Notes under the pieces: model-generated
Told to the model about the DNA's origin: nothing
The model's database searches: none
What the model saw: only the letters and a program-made list of their open reading frames with translations
Origin: a virus
Virus record (IMG/VR): IMGVR_UViG_3300010885_039949
Coordinates: 1-44,475 of that record
Length of the DNA: 44,475 bases
Reading direction: 5' to 3' (one strand)
Made by a program: the position numbers and the translations under genes
Shown: one piece after another, positions 25,887 to 36,100 of the stretch
Layout of the letters: the number at the start of each line of letters is the position of its first letter
Position numbering within the stretch: position 1 is the first letter of the stretch

Positions 25887-28559
25887 CGTGTCAATAATAA
25901 ATTCATTAGTTGTGTTGATAATTTCATTAGTGGTTCCAGTAGCAGTTTCATTAATACATGAAATAAAAAATTTAGAATTTAATTTATCTAATGCTGTTTT
26001 TCCTGGGATGATACCAAAATACATATAAAAAGAATTTTTGGTTTGAAAACTAATATCATAATTATTAAGAGGTGTTATCCAACCTCTAAATTCATCATAT
26101 GCTTTTCCATTTGTATCGTGGGATTCGGTTATATTAAATGATGTACCATCACTTGCTAATAAAAGATTATATGGTACTGTTGGTACACTTGCTATTCCTG
26201 AACCTAAAGTATTTAGTAAGTAAAAAGAATCTCTAACATATCTATTAATACTTGTTAATGTATCAATAGTATCATTTGTATTATAAATTTCATTTATTCC
26301 AATATATGGTGGATTAGGTACTGGTACACCGTTATATTCTGGACTATCAACATTAATTTCACATTGTCTTCTTATATTCTTAGCGTTTAAGTCTTCAAAC
26401 TCAACCCCTGAAACACAAGATACACTAAAAAATAATCCACTACCGTATTCTGATTTAAACATCCCTGGAACAATTGTTTGGTCTGAAAATGCAACAGTTG
26501 TGTTTTCTTCCATGTATGATTCAGCTTGTAATGGTGGAATTTTATATGAGGTATCGGTTAGATATTGAATTATTTTAGGTAATCCTTGCCAATCGCACTC
26601 GTTTATTGACCCTAAGTTTGTTATATCTGTTGGGAACATTTTAAAATTTTTACCATTCAACAAAATTGGAGGGTAATACAATTCATTTTTATACTTAACC
26701 AATAATCCATTGATAAATGTTTCACTAGCTAAATCTGTTCTTCGATTGTAAGTTGTATCCCTTAATTTGCTATCCTTACAATTGTTGTAACCTGTACCAC
26801 CATCATAATCATTACAATATGTTTCGCAAAATTTTTCACTACCTCTTCTAGTTTTTTTATATTTTAATTGATAATAGTACAAGGTACCGTTAATCCAATC
26901 ATTATAAAAGTCAAATTGAAATAAATTTAGTTCGTCAACTAATGCTGCCTTAACACAATCCAAATACATATCAATTGTATCATCCCCACAACCAGGCTTA
27001 AATGATTTATCACTATCATCAGGGCATTTTAATTTAATTGCAAGGTTTGCTAAACCCTCAAATGGTTTAAGGCCAAAAAATGAAATATACGCAATAAAAC
27101 ATATAATTGAATTTACCGCAGCTACAATTGATGTCAATACAGCAAATATAAAACAAATAATTGTAAATAATACATTACCCTTAACAGAGGTTCTATTATA
27201 TGGCATTGGTGACTTATCACCAACGCAACCGTCAACATCTTTAATTCCTGTGTATGCTTTAATTTTATATGGACTGGATAATGATAAAACATTTTTTTCT
27301 GTTCTAGAAATAAAACTTCTTACTGTATAGATTTTATTCCAATAAAAATCTCTAAATGTGTTTTTATTATCTACTGTTGATTTATCAAAACTAAAATCAA
27401 TTTCATTTTTTGTATTTGGGTTATGTGGTATGATATATTTACCTCTAGTACGTAACCTGCCACTTCCTTCACCTTCATCCATACTTATTCGAAATCTAAC
27501 TCTAGCTCTTGTTGGAATACCCATATCTGTTGAATCTGAAGGAATTAAGGTACCATCCTCGCCTGTTACAACATAATCAAGATTCATCGGTATTTGATAC
27601 GCCCACGCTCCATTTTCATCAATAACTCTTCCACCTTCAACGTCAAATCTTTCAACTTGACCATCAATTGTTTTTCTGAGCATCTCAATGGTGCCTTCTC
27701 GTGATATTTGTTCGCACATTAATCCAAGCCCTTTTCTCGGACGACATCTTTTATTAACGCTGTTTTTTCGGCTATCCCCAAAAAGACTACCCATAAAAAT
27801 TGCGGTTGGTCTTGCGTTGTAATTAAGGTCAATATCTAATCTATTTATACCAATAACACAGTTGTCAATATCACCCCAAAATGGCTTTACATTAACGCCA
27901 ATATTTGCCGATTTTACTTGAATAAGTGAATTAAGATTTTTACTAGCTTTAAATTTTGTTGCACTATAAAACATTTTTGCTGGTGTGCCTTGTTCAATAA
28001 GGTCGTATGGCTTTTGTGACATAATACCAATATTTGATATATCTGCATCCACGTGAACAGTATGGCTACCCAAAGGTACTCCAAATATCATAAAATCACC
28101 AGCATGATTTGTTTGTGATGTGAATTTATAATATTTACAATAAACTTGAAGCATTTCGTCATTATCTAGTATTTCTCTTTTTGATGGAAATGTGCCAATT
28201 GGTGTATAACAATCATTTTGGCTATCAGATTCTTTTGGTAATAAATTGTATCGTATACCATTACTATCAACATCGTTAACCGTTTCATATGGATATAATC
28301 CAAATATATTTGGATTATTTTTATCTACATCATCAACTGGAATAAAAACTGAAACCTTTGCATTTGGAATCCCAAATCCATTATTTATTGATACACGACC
28401 AACTATAACACCATAATCAGAACAAAAAGTTTCATATACCTTATCCTGACTAATATTTAATGACAAAATTTCTATAAAATCAAAATCTTGTTCTAATTTC
28501 ATATTTAAGTATTTGTCTGTGCCATTTGGCGTTGTTCGTATTCTAATATTGTTAGACAT
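24861..28559 (-). CDS. Giant virion protein with CarboxypepD_reg-like, transmembrane and SprB-like regions
   Basis: A 1232-residue protein. Residues about 48-75 (YGVIVGRVSINNGFGIPNAK) resemble a carboxypeptidase-regulatory-like beta-sandwich. Residues 463-496 form a strongly hydrophobic stretch (VLFTIICFIFAVLTSIVAAV continuing to ISFFG), long enough for one or two membrane helices and unusual for a tail protein. A cysteine-rich section follows (CPDD, CETYCND, NNCKD). From about residue 892 there are four beta domains with SprB-like endings such as LAFGKYQITASDNLG and LVVGTYKFLSTDSLG. I infer a host-surface and membrane-interacting tail component. It sits directly after the small membrane protein gene. 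Confidence 0.8.
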   Translation of the reverse strand: MSNNIRIRTTPNGTDKYLNMKLEQDFDFIEILSLNISQDKVYETFCSDYGVIVGRVSINNGFGIPNAKVSVFIPVDDVDKNNPNIFGLYPYETVNDVDSNGIRYNLLPKESDSQNDCYTPIGTFPSKREILDNDEMLQVYCKYYKFTSQTNHAGDFMIFGVPLGSHTVHVDADISNIGIMSQKPYDLIEQGTPAKMFYSATKFKASKNLNSLIQVKSANIGVNVKPFWGDIDNCVIGINRLDIDLNYNARPTAIFMGSLFGDSRKNSVNKRCRPRKGLGLMCEQISREGTIEMLRKTIDGQVERFDVEGGRVIDENGAWAYQIPMNLDYVVTGEDGTLIPSDSTDMGIPTRARVRFRISMDEGEGSGRLRTRGKYIIPHNPNTKNEIDFSFDKSTVDNKNTFRDFYWNKIYTVRSFISRTEKNVLSLSSPYKIKAYTGIKDVDGCVGDKSPMPYNRTSVKGNVLFTIICFIFAVLTSIVAAVNSIICFIAYISFFGLKPFEGLANLAIKLKCPDDSDKSFKPGCGDDTIDMYLDCVKAALVDELNLFQFDFYNDWINGTLYYYQLKYKKTRRGSEKFCETYCNDYDGGTGYNNCKDSKLRDTTYNRRTDLASETFINGLLVKYKNELYYPPILLNGKNFKMFPTDITNLGSINECDWQGLPKIIQYLTDTSYKIPPLQAESYMEENTTVAFSDQTIVPGMFKSEYGSGLFFSVSCVSGVEFEDLNAKNIRRQCEINVDSPEYNGVPVPNPPYIGINEIYNTNDTIDTLTSINRYVRDSFYLLNTLGSGIASVPTVPYNLLLASDGTSFNITESHDTNGKAYDEFRGWITPLNNYDISFQTKNSFYMYFGIIPGKTALDKLNSKFFISCINETATGTTNEIINTTNEFIIDTTSIPVSINGATDGSILFTFIGGKHPFTYTWIGIDVSYTNITTTTTNVPPSGSITGLAFGKYQITASDNLGTIVIKEVTVGAPIGLSCAFSVLQQPSTQTSIDSIVEIVKIDGGTLPYTLEIFDINNSLVSTYTYQTQPINQQLTGLVVGTYKFLSTDSLGQTCISTVNIIGPQSLTITNIVKSNSCRSCKGSFSFNVGGGTYPYTVTTYNTSTNGNTLISDNATSFTNLCPSVYKIVVQDSGQPQPQSIETTITITGGLTINITNNSMFDFQTREQLVEFNVTSGVPDYFVTINDIEYTYIDSIIDTNAPENIIYRYQYIGTLPIRIVATDNAGCEKIVKL

Positions 28560-28565
28560 AATAAC

Positions 28566-28964
28566 TTATTTAATTATTGTTATTTCGTTAGCATCAACGG
28601 GTTCGTATTCCAAATTTGATAAATTATCATAGTCTTTGTCATCTTCAAAGTTGTCACCATCATCTTCTTCATCATCAAATTCGTCATCATTGTCTTCAAA
28701 ATTTTCATCTTTAAACAATTTTCTACCTAAATACACAAGTGCTGGAACTAAATTAATTCCTCTATTGGTGACCGTAGTTATAAATAAAGTGTAAACTGTT
28801 ATTGGAATTATTAATGGTACGATAATGATGCATAATAAAAGAAATATTATAAATCTTGCAAGATAATTATTTATCTTTTTAAGTGTTGACCCTTCAATTT
28901 TAGAATTATCTATAGATTCATTATATATTTCCGAATTTGTTTTTTTACATGATTTACACGACAT
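28566..28964 (-). CDS. Small membrane protein with CxxC head and acidic tail
   Basis: A 132-residue protein. It starts MSCKSCKK, with a CxxC pair that could bind metal. Residues about 37-75 are highly hydrophobic (FIIFLLLCIIIVPLIIPITV, then YTLFITTV), giving one or two membrane helices. The C-terminal third is strongly acidic with long D/E runs (EDNDDEFDDEEDDGD). No family is recognised. It sits between gp6 and the 1232-residue protein that also has a membrane stretch, 6 bases from the latter, suggesting a shared job at the membrane, either during assembly or injection. Confidence 0.75.
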   Translation of the reverse strand: MSCKSCKKTNSEIYNESIDNSKIEGSTLKKINNYLARFIIFLLLCIIIVPLIIPITVYTLFITTVTNRGINLVPALVYLGRKLFKDENFEDNDDEFDDEEDDGDNFEDDKDYDNLSNLEYEPVDANEITIIK

Positions 28965-29018
28965 AACTTTTTTTTAAACATACTTATCTTTTATTAATAA
29001 ATAAATGTTATTAATACT

Positions 29019-30833
29019 TTATTTTACACGTACAATTACATCGCTTACGGGTTCTAAAATTTCAAACATTGTTGTTGGTTCACCAAAAAGAGTATATTCA
29101 CCAGAAACATCGATTTGTCTTGTTGATAAATCTACATAAGGTTGTGAAATTTCATTAGTTGAGTATTTTCCACCCACAAGATTATATACCCTCAAATCAA
29201 TTACATTAAGTACACCTGCAACATTATTAATTGTTTCAAGTAAATTAGACAAATAAATGTTTTGTCCCATGTCAAATTTATTTATATCCATATATGTTGT
29301 AATACTAGATATTACTTGACTAATAATTTGTGATTGTGGATATTTTTTATCTATAAACAAATCAACTTGAAATGATAAATTAATAATTTTACCATTAGAT
29401 ATTTCAATATAATCATTAAGCATTCTATAATCAGAAAGATATGCTGTTATATTTTCCTTTAATGTGGTTGTTGACGAATTGTTTAATTTGCCGTTAGAAT
29501 CTAAGCCAATTATGTAAATTTTTATTTTATTTTGTTCTTCAAATACCCCATTTCTAAATGGTACACCTAAACGACCTGGCATTAAAGAAATTCTTGATTG
29601 ATAATCCTTTACTGTTACTGCTCTATTTTGTGCCGCAAAATTATATCTTACAAGATTTCTAATTTCTTCAATTGATGGTTCATCTTTTCCACCCAACGCA
29701 GGAATTGGATTATTTACCTTTAATGAAGTTTTAACTAAATTATTGGTTGATTCATTGGCCCCATTTACTGTTATATTTACTAATCCAGTTGAAGTAATAA
29801 TTCCTTGACCTAAATTTGTATCTAATCCACCACCAACTCTATATTTTACAAATAAAGTTGTATTTGGGCTTAATGTTGAACCTAATGATAAATTATTAAT
29901 AAAATCACCAATTTGATTGACAAGATTTGGGTTAATATCAAAATCAGATAAAGAATTAATATTTTGTGTCCCACCACCAAATATTAATTTCATAAATCCT
30001 AAATCAGTAAATTCTGTAATAAATTTTTTATTTGTTGTTATATATTTGCCAGGTTTTATTGATGGATTATCTGACATTTTGTTAAAATCTTCAATGAATA
30101 TTTTATCTTCAGCCAATGAATCCATTTCAAACCATTTGTTATCAACATTTAAAAAATCACTATTGCTTGGGTCTGTTACAAAGTTAATTCCTGATAAAGC
30201 AATTACATCTGTAATTGATAATATATTGTTGTCTGGTAAAATAACTTCTAAAAACGGAATAACATCGCTATTAGTAATAACCTTTTTAAATATTTTACTA
30301 TAGCCATTTACAACCATTTCTCTTTTAACTAATGTGTAATTAATTAATGTACCATTTGAATTAAAATTTGGTATGATTAATCTATTTGGAATCCCACCTA
30401 TTGTAAATGGACTTGAAAAATCTATATCGTATGTTGTTTCAAAAACTTTACCAGCACCACTTACTTGAGCATTAGATTGAATAATTGGTGCATACGATAC
30501 ATCAAATGTATCACCAAAACTTGGAACCGTAACCGAAAAATCAACAATTGTAACCGATGGCTTTTTGCCTGGTATCTTAAGTCCAAACGTTCTTGCCATT
30601 GAAAGAACTGAACTTCTTTGTTGAGCATAATCAATTTGTGTCTCTTGAAACATTCTATCAGTATTGAACGAAATCATATCGCCAACAGCCGCATTTAATT
30701 CTAATAACATCATACCAACCGATGCGTCATTAAAATCATTGAAAATATCTGGATAATATTGTTTTACCATATTAACCAAATCAATTCTTATGTCTGAAAA
30801 ATTTCTACTTGTATAGTTAACAATTTGGGTCAT
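29019..30833 (-). CDS. 6: Baseplate wedge protein, T4 gp6-like (gpJ family)
   Basis: A 604-residue protein. The N-terminus (NYTSRNFSDIRIDLVNMVKQ, then DASVGMMLLELNAAVGDMISF and ETQIDYAQQRSSV) is characteristic of the gp6/gpJ baseplate family, which forms the ring holding the wedges. The C-terminal part (AAQNRAVTVKDYQSRISLMP) also follows the family: a conserved turn before the final domain. The T4 protein is about 660 residues. It lies near gp25, its partner in the wedge core, but a homing endonuclease gene separates the two. The start is preceded by an AT-rich stretch with no SD. Confidence 0.9.
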   Translation of the reverse strand: MTQIVNYTSRNFSDIRIDLVNMVKQYYPDIFNDFNDASVGMMLLELNAAVGDMISFNTDRMFQETQIDYAQQRSSVLSMARTFGLKIPGKKPSVTIVDFSVTVPSFGDTFDVSYAPIIQSNAQVSGAGKVFETTYDIDFSSPFTIGGIPNRLIIPNFNSNGTLINYTLVKREMVVNGYSKIFKKVITNSDVIPFLEVILPDNNILSITDVIALSGINFVTDPSNSDFLNVDNKWFEMDSLAEDKIFIEDFNKMSDNPSIKPGKYITTNKKFITEFTDLGFMKLIFGGGTQNINSLSDFDINPNLVNQIGDFINNLSLGSTLSPNTTLFVKYRVGGGLDTNLGQGIITSTGLVNITVNGANESTNNLVKTSLKVNNPIPALGGKDEPSIEEIRNLVRYNFAAQNRAVTVKDYQSRISLMPGRLGVPFRNGVFEEQNKIKIYIIGLDSNGKLNNSSTTTLKENITAYLSDYRMLNDYIEISNGKIINLSFQVDLFIDKKYPQSQIISQVISSITTYMDINKFDMGQNIYLSNLLETINNVAGVLNVIDLRVYNLVGGKYSTNEISQPYVDLSTRQIDVSGEYTLFGEPTTMFEILEPVSDVIVRVK

Positions 30834-30869
30834 AAATTTATTTATAATAAATATAAATTAAAAAATAAA

Positions 30870-30900
30870 TTTGTAAATTAAATTTATTTTAGTATATTTA
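30870..30900 (+). promoter_or_regulatory. Bacteroidota-like promoter for the homing endonuclease gene
   Basis: TTTG (30870-30873), 19 bp, then TATATTTA (30893-30900), seven of eight matches to the TATATTTG form. It lies on the plus strand, about 30 bases before the ATG at 30930. This gives the selfish gene its own transcription, opposite to its neighbours. Confidence 0.6.
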
Positions 30901-30929
30901 CAAATAATCATAAGTAAATATCTATTGGT

Positions 30930-32558
30930 ATGATAAAAAGTAATAAAAATTCATTTATTGAAAGGTCTAATAATATTCATAATTATAAGTATGATTATTC
31001 ATTAGTTAACTATGTAAATAATGCATCTAAAGTTGAAATTATATGCCCAAAACATGGGATTTTTTTAAAGACTCCTGTAAAGCATATAAATTCAAAACAA
31101 GGTTGTCCAGATTGTTCAATAATTAATACACATAATCTTCAACGAAAAAATATTATAGATTTTATAAATGAATCAAATATCATACATAATCATAAATATG
31201 ATTATTCATTAGTAGAGTATAAAATAAATAGGGAAAAGGTAAAAATTATATGTTCAATTCATGGTATTTTTGAACAAACGCCTAGTAATCATTTAAATGG
31301 AAAGGGCTGTGTATATTGTGGGGGAACATCAAAATTAGACACGAATTTATTTATTCATAAATCAAAAATGATACATGGTGATAAATATGATTATTCATTG
31401 GTGGACTACGAAAATACTCAAACAAAAGTAAAAATTATATGCTCAATACATGGTATTTTTGAACAATTACCAAATAATCATTTATCAAAAGAACAAGGAT
31501 GTTATAAATGTTTGGGAATGATAAGTGATACTAACTCATTTATTGATATATGCTCAAAGATGCATAATAATAAGTATGATTATTCTTTAGTTAAGTATGA
31601 TAATATCACATCAAAAGTGGATATAATATGTCCAGAACATGGTATATTCAGTCAGCGTTGCGACTCACATAGAAATGGTTCTGGCTGTATAAAATGTTCA
31701 AATAATGGCATTTCTAAAGAAGAAGTTGAAATTAATGATTTTATTTTATCATTAAATATAAATACTGAAATAAAAAATAGGGATATACTTGACGGAAAAG
31801 AATTAGATATTTACATACCAAATAAATCTATTGCAATTGAATATAATGGTTTATATTGGCATTCAGAACAATTTGTTGATAGAAAATATCATTTAAATAA
31901 GACTGAATTATGTGAAAGTAAAGGAATTAAATTGATTCATGTTTTTGAGGATGAATGGATTTATAAACAAGATATAGTTAAAAGTAGACTTAAAAATATA
32001 CTTGGGTTAACATCTAATAAAATATATGCTAGAAAATGTATAATTAAAAGTGTGATATATAAAGACGTTAAAAAATTTTTAAATGAAAACCATATACAAG
32101 GAGAAACTAAATCTAGTATTAATATTGGATTATATTATAATAATGAATTGATTTCATTGATGACATTTGGTAAAAGACCAATGATAAATAATTTTTCATT
32201 GGAATTAATTAGATTTTGTAACAAATTAAATACTAGTGTTATTGGTGGGGCAAATAAACTATTACAATATTTTATCAAAACATATAAACCAAACGAAATA
32301 ATTAGTTATGCTGATAGACGATGGAGTCAAGGTGATTTATATGAAAAATTAGGGTTTGAATTTATTTCTAATACAATTCCAAATTTCTCGTATATTATAA
32401 ATAAAAAAAGAATAAATCGATTAAAATTTCAAAAACATATCTTAATTAAAGACGGGTATGATGGGAATAAAACAGCTAATCAAATAATGTTAGACAACAA
32501 TATTTATAGAATATATGATAGCGGCAATAAAAAGTATATTTTAAATATTATTAATTAA
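30930..32558 (+). CDS. Free-standing homing endonuclease (EDxHD/PD-(D/E)XK type) with four zinc-ribbon repeats
   Basis: A 542-residue protein opposite in strand to its neighbours. The N-terminus holds four DUF723-like repeats (residues about 9-63, 75-131, 139-194, 202-257), each with HNxKYDYSLV, IIC...HGIF and a CxxC-like pair. They probably bind DNA. A nuclease domain follows, with ELDIYIP (E291, D293), IEYNGLYWHSE (E304, H311) and FEDEW (D341), the pattern of EDxHD homing endonucleases such as I-Bth0305I. The C-terminal part (IGLYYNNELISLMTFGK, RFC, ADRRWSQGDLYEKLGFE) looks like a GNAT-type fold. It sits between gp6 and gp25 and ends 4 bases from the gp25 stop, so it is a selfish element that does not interrupt either gene. 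Confidence 0.9.
   Translation: MIKSNKNSFIERSNNIHNYKYDYSLVNYVNNASKVEIICPKHGIFLKTPVKHINSKQGCPDCSIINTHNLQRKNIIDFINESNIIHNHKYDYSLVEYKINREKVKIICSIHGIFEQTPSNHLNGKGCVYCGGTSKLDTNLFIHKSKMIHGDKYDYSLVDYENTQTKVKIICSIHGIFEQLPNNHLSKEQGCYKCLGMISDTNSFIDICSKMHNNKYDYSLVKYDNITSKVDIICPEHGIFSQRCDSHRNGSGCIKCSNNGISKEEVEINDFILSLNINTEIKNRDILDGKELDIYIPNKSIAIEYNGLYWHSEQFVDRKYHLNKTELCESKGIKLIHVFEDEWIYKQDIVKSRLKNILGLTSNKIYARKCIIKSVIYKDVKKFLNENHIQGETKSSINIGLYYNNELISLMTFGKRPMINNFSLELIRFCNKLNTSVIGGANKLLQYFIKTYKPNEIISYADRRWSQGDLYEKLGFEFISNTIPNFSYIINKKRINRLKFQKHILIKDGYDGNKTANQIMLDNNIYRIYDSGNKKYILNIIN
30954..31700 (+). repeat. Four DUF723-like tandem repeats inside the homing endonuclease
   Basis: The repeat unit is about 55-60 codons. 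The DNA copies share the phrase for YDYSL (recognisable as tatgattattc) near 30990, 31197, 31386 and 31575. Each has a HG(I/F) and paired cysteines, apart from the fourth, whose final pair is CIKC. Confidence 0.85.
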
Positions 32559-32562
32559 AATT

Positions 32563-32949
32563 TTATAAATTTATTATTACAAAGTCATTTATGTCAAAAA
32601 CATTATCTGATATACTATAATCAATTCTTATTGTTGCAACATATTCATTTTCTTGATTATTAGTAACGTATATATTTTTAATTGTTAAATTTGGTAAGTA
32701 TTTTCTAACAGATGCTCTAACTTCTTCTTCAAGGTCAGATAAAGTAAAGTTATCGTTGGGTTCAAATATAAATTTTATTAAATTTGTTCCAAATTCTGGA
32801 TTATATAGTCGTTGACCTTTTGTTGTCAATAACAAATGCATTAAATCGGCTTTAATTGCTTTTTGGTCGGTTGAGTTAAGATTTAAAAAAAATCCTTGGG
32901 GACTGTTCTTAAATGGATAGTCAATATTTATATATTTACCTTTAGCCAT
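32563..32949 (-). CDS. 25: Baseplate wedge protein, T4 gp25-like
   Basis: A 128-residue protein matching the GPW/gp25 family in length and pattern: FFLNLNSTDQKAIKADLMHL, then TTKGQRLYNPEFGTNLIKFI, FEPND, and RASVRKYLPNLTIKNIYV near the end. gp25 links the baseplate wedge to the sheath and shares a core with gp6. It is the first gene of the virion block, just after a bidirectional terminator (33002-33027), so it must have its own promoter between 32950 and 33001. No TAnnTTTG box is visible there. Confidence 0.93.
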   Translation of the reverse strand: MAKGKYINIDYPFKNSPQGFFLNLNSTDQKAIKADLMHLLLTTKGQRLYNPEFGTNLIKFIFEPNDNFTLSDLEEEVRASVRKYLPNLTIKNIYVTNNQENEYVATIRIDYSISDNVFDINDFVIINL

Positions 32950-33001
32950 ATTTTTTATTTAATAATAAATATTATAATAATATATTTTAACAAGTAAATC
33001 A

Positions 33002-33027
33002 AAAAAAGGCTCATATGAGCCTTTTTT
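33002..33027. terminator. Perfect palindromic bidirectional terminator
   Basis: A 26-bp perfect palindrome: six A, GGCTCATATGAGCC, six T. Either strand gives a GC-containing stem followed by a U-tract. It separates the ribonucleotide reductase transcript from gp25. Confidence 0.88.
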
Positions 33028-33094
33028 ATCTGTTAACTTTGATGTGATTGTAATATGAATCAATTATATTCTGAACCAAATTATCGTGTATCAT
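33026..33094 (-). CDS. Possible 22-codon small ORF after ribonucleotide reductase
   Basis: ATG at 33094 to TAA at 33026 encodes MIHDNLVQNIIDSYYNHIKV plus two residues. It starts 10 bases after the reductase stop and its stop codon runs into the terminator stem. It might be a real coupled small protein or just open sequence. The length is too short to judge from coding pattern. Confidence 0.3.
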   Translation of the reverse strand: MIHDNLVQNIIDSYYNHIKVNR

Positions 33095-33103
33095 TTTACT
33101 TAA

Positions 33104-36100
33104 TTAAATAACAACGCATCCATCACTTCCACAAGCTACTTCGCCTGATAGATTAGTGTTATCGGCTAATTCAATAACCTTAGTAAGGTCAATATTACTT
33201 AATGTTTCCATCATTTTTTCGTATTTTTCTTTACTACAATCTTCAAATGGTGCTTGAATATAACTACCGCCATTATATGGCAATACTGAAATACCATTAA
33301 ATGTTTCTCTATTATCCCACATCCATTTACCCACCATCGGCCATTCATTTATTTTATAAACAATATTATCTTTGTCGTCTCTTCTAATTTCCATGACTGG
33401 ATTATCGTTAGAATCTAAAATAACCTTACCATTTTCATCCAATTTAGAAATTTTTTCTTCTTCTTTTTTGATTGAAACCGTAACCGACACATTGTGTGTA
33501 TTTTGCCCATCTCTATGGCCAGTTTTAATCCATTCTAAGTTAAATTTAGCAACACGTTCAAGTAAATCCATTGGTGATTCGAACCTTAATATTGAGCCTT
33601 CTGGTGCTTTTACTGGAAGTGAAATAACCGCTTGGTCTTTTGGTTTAAAATATTCATCTTCAATCAATTCTGGATGATTAATCGATAAATATGTATAAAT
33701 AGATTCATTTTTACCAACTCGAATCCTTCTGATATAATAATCGTTATGCCATGCATGAATACCTGATGATGTACCTAACACCAAAGAACTTGTCCCTGAA
33801 GGCTTAATTGTAGTAGTTCTAGCCGCTTTATTAATATTAATAAGTTTTGCCACTCTAGCATTTTCTTGTTTTACAACTTTTGCCGCTGCTTCAAGGTCGT
33901 ATTTAAGTGCTTCACCAGAACCAATTCCTGTCATACCAACACCTATAAGTGCATCTTTTTCGGTTGTTCTTTTCCATACATCACGAAGATAGTGAAAATC
34001 AGTGTATCCAGCTTGAAGAGTACCAATAAAAGATGCCACCTTACTTCTTAATTCAAGGTCTTCTTGTGATTCAATATCACTAACATTAATTTCGCATAAA
34101 TTACAAAATTGATTAGGTCGAAGTCCAATTTCAACGCAATTCCCAGTTATAACTTTAGATAACTGAAAACAATGTGTTTCATCAAAAACAGAAATATCCC
34201 AAACATTTTCATAAATATCTGTTTCTTCAACTGATAAAACTTCAACTTGATTATTATCTTGTATATTTTTAAATTTATAATCATCTAATCTATCTTGTTT
34301 ATGTTTTACAGATAATTTAAATAATGAAATAAATTGTTTAATTGATTGATTTTCGTTTATTCTTAAATCAAATCGTGTAAAATCTTTTCCGTTTAAAACG
34401 CTAATACTTTCTTTAATTGTTGTTTTTATTCCATAAAACCCAAGTAATTCGGAAACATCTTGTACTAATTTATAATGTTTAGACGTTAATGTTATCCTTT
34501 TTTTATCTAATGATATATGACCATCGGATGAAAATAACCCATCAATTAACCCCTTTCTAAATTCTTCAGTCCCATTTTGCCATGCTGCTAATGGTAACCC
34601 CATTTCTTTGTTATAAACACCAAACTTTGTCAAATATTCATCAACTTTTTTATTATTTATTGATATTTCTTTAGTACCTGTTTTGACTAAAACTTGTGTT
34701 ATTTCTTCTTCAAAATCTTCAAAAACAGTTTTATATCTTGGTTTAAAATTTCCGTTGAATGACGGTACGTTATCTTTAATGGTTTCAACTAGTAAATCAG
34801 AAATTTTATTCTCATCATCTTTATCACTAACTATCATACCGTATTCTGAATATTCTTTACGATTAGTAACCCAACCATCACCAGTTAACCAACCACATAA
34901 AAATCCATCGTTATATTTGCCAATCGTACCATCAAAAAGTTTTGTTTCTCTTAAAAATGGTAATTTATCACCATTTTTAAGATTTGGCGTATTAATTTTA
35001 ATGTATTTTTGACCATCCCAAACTGGCCATTCATGTTCTTTTGTTGCAAAATATTCTTGACCGTCACACAATTTTAACTTAAATAATTTTTGATTTTTTC
35101 CAGATAACCAACATTTGGCTTCACTTATTTCACCATTTAAATTTTTAACGTTAAATGTTTTGTTTTCCAAGTCTTCAATTGGAAAAATACCATCAGTAGT
35201 GATTACTTTAGTTCCAGCTCTAAGTGATGGATTTGTGCCCCAATCTTTATCATTAGATAAATAAACACCAGGTTCTCCACTATTGCTATCCTCTATTTTT
35301 TTCCACAATTGAAAAAACTCGTCAGCTTTAATTTTGTGTCGTAACACCACAGCTGAGTTATTAGCACGTCCTCTTTGTGGATTAAGCTCCCACCACGCAC
35401 CAGCTTTTGCTGATAGCATATCTTCATCATCTAATGAAAATAACGAAATTAATGCCGCTCTACGTATACCACCAGTCAATACAGAATCAGCAATAAAACA
35501 TATTATATCATGAACTTCAATTGGCGTCAATTTTGAACCGTCTAATTTTGTATCTAAAATTTTTTTAACATTATGAATACAATCTTTTAATGGTTGTGGG
35601 CCTGGTGCTTTGCCACCGCTAGTTACCAATAATGCACCTTTTTGACGAATATCTGAATAATCAAAATTTGGCATTGACATACCTTCAAAGTATGCTTTCA
35701 TAAGTGTTTTAATTGCATCCGCCCAACCTTCAATAGAATCGGCAATAAGGTATCTTCGACTTCTATCTTTATTTGGTTTTCTAATTTCTGGCAATTGTTC
35801 TACGTGATGTCTTTGAACCGAAAATCCAACACCTGTTCCACCTAATAAAAGAAACATGGTTTCACTAAATGCTCTCCAATCATCAATTGGTAAAAAACAA
35901 CAATTATAAATTCTGTTTGGACTAATCTCAATTGGTTTACCACCAAATTGTAATGACCTCATTGATGGCAAAACTTTCTTATCATACACATATTTATACG
36001 CCTCTTCAATTTCTTCAGCAATATGTGAATATTTTTTTTGATGCATTTTTTTATTCCTAGTCACTAGTTCGTACCAAGTTTCCCTTCTTTCTTCTTCTGG

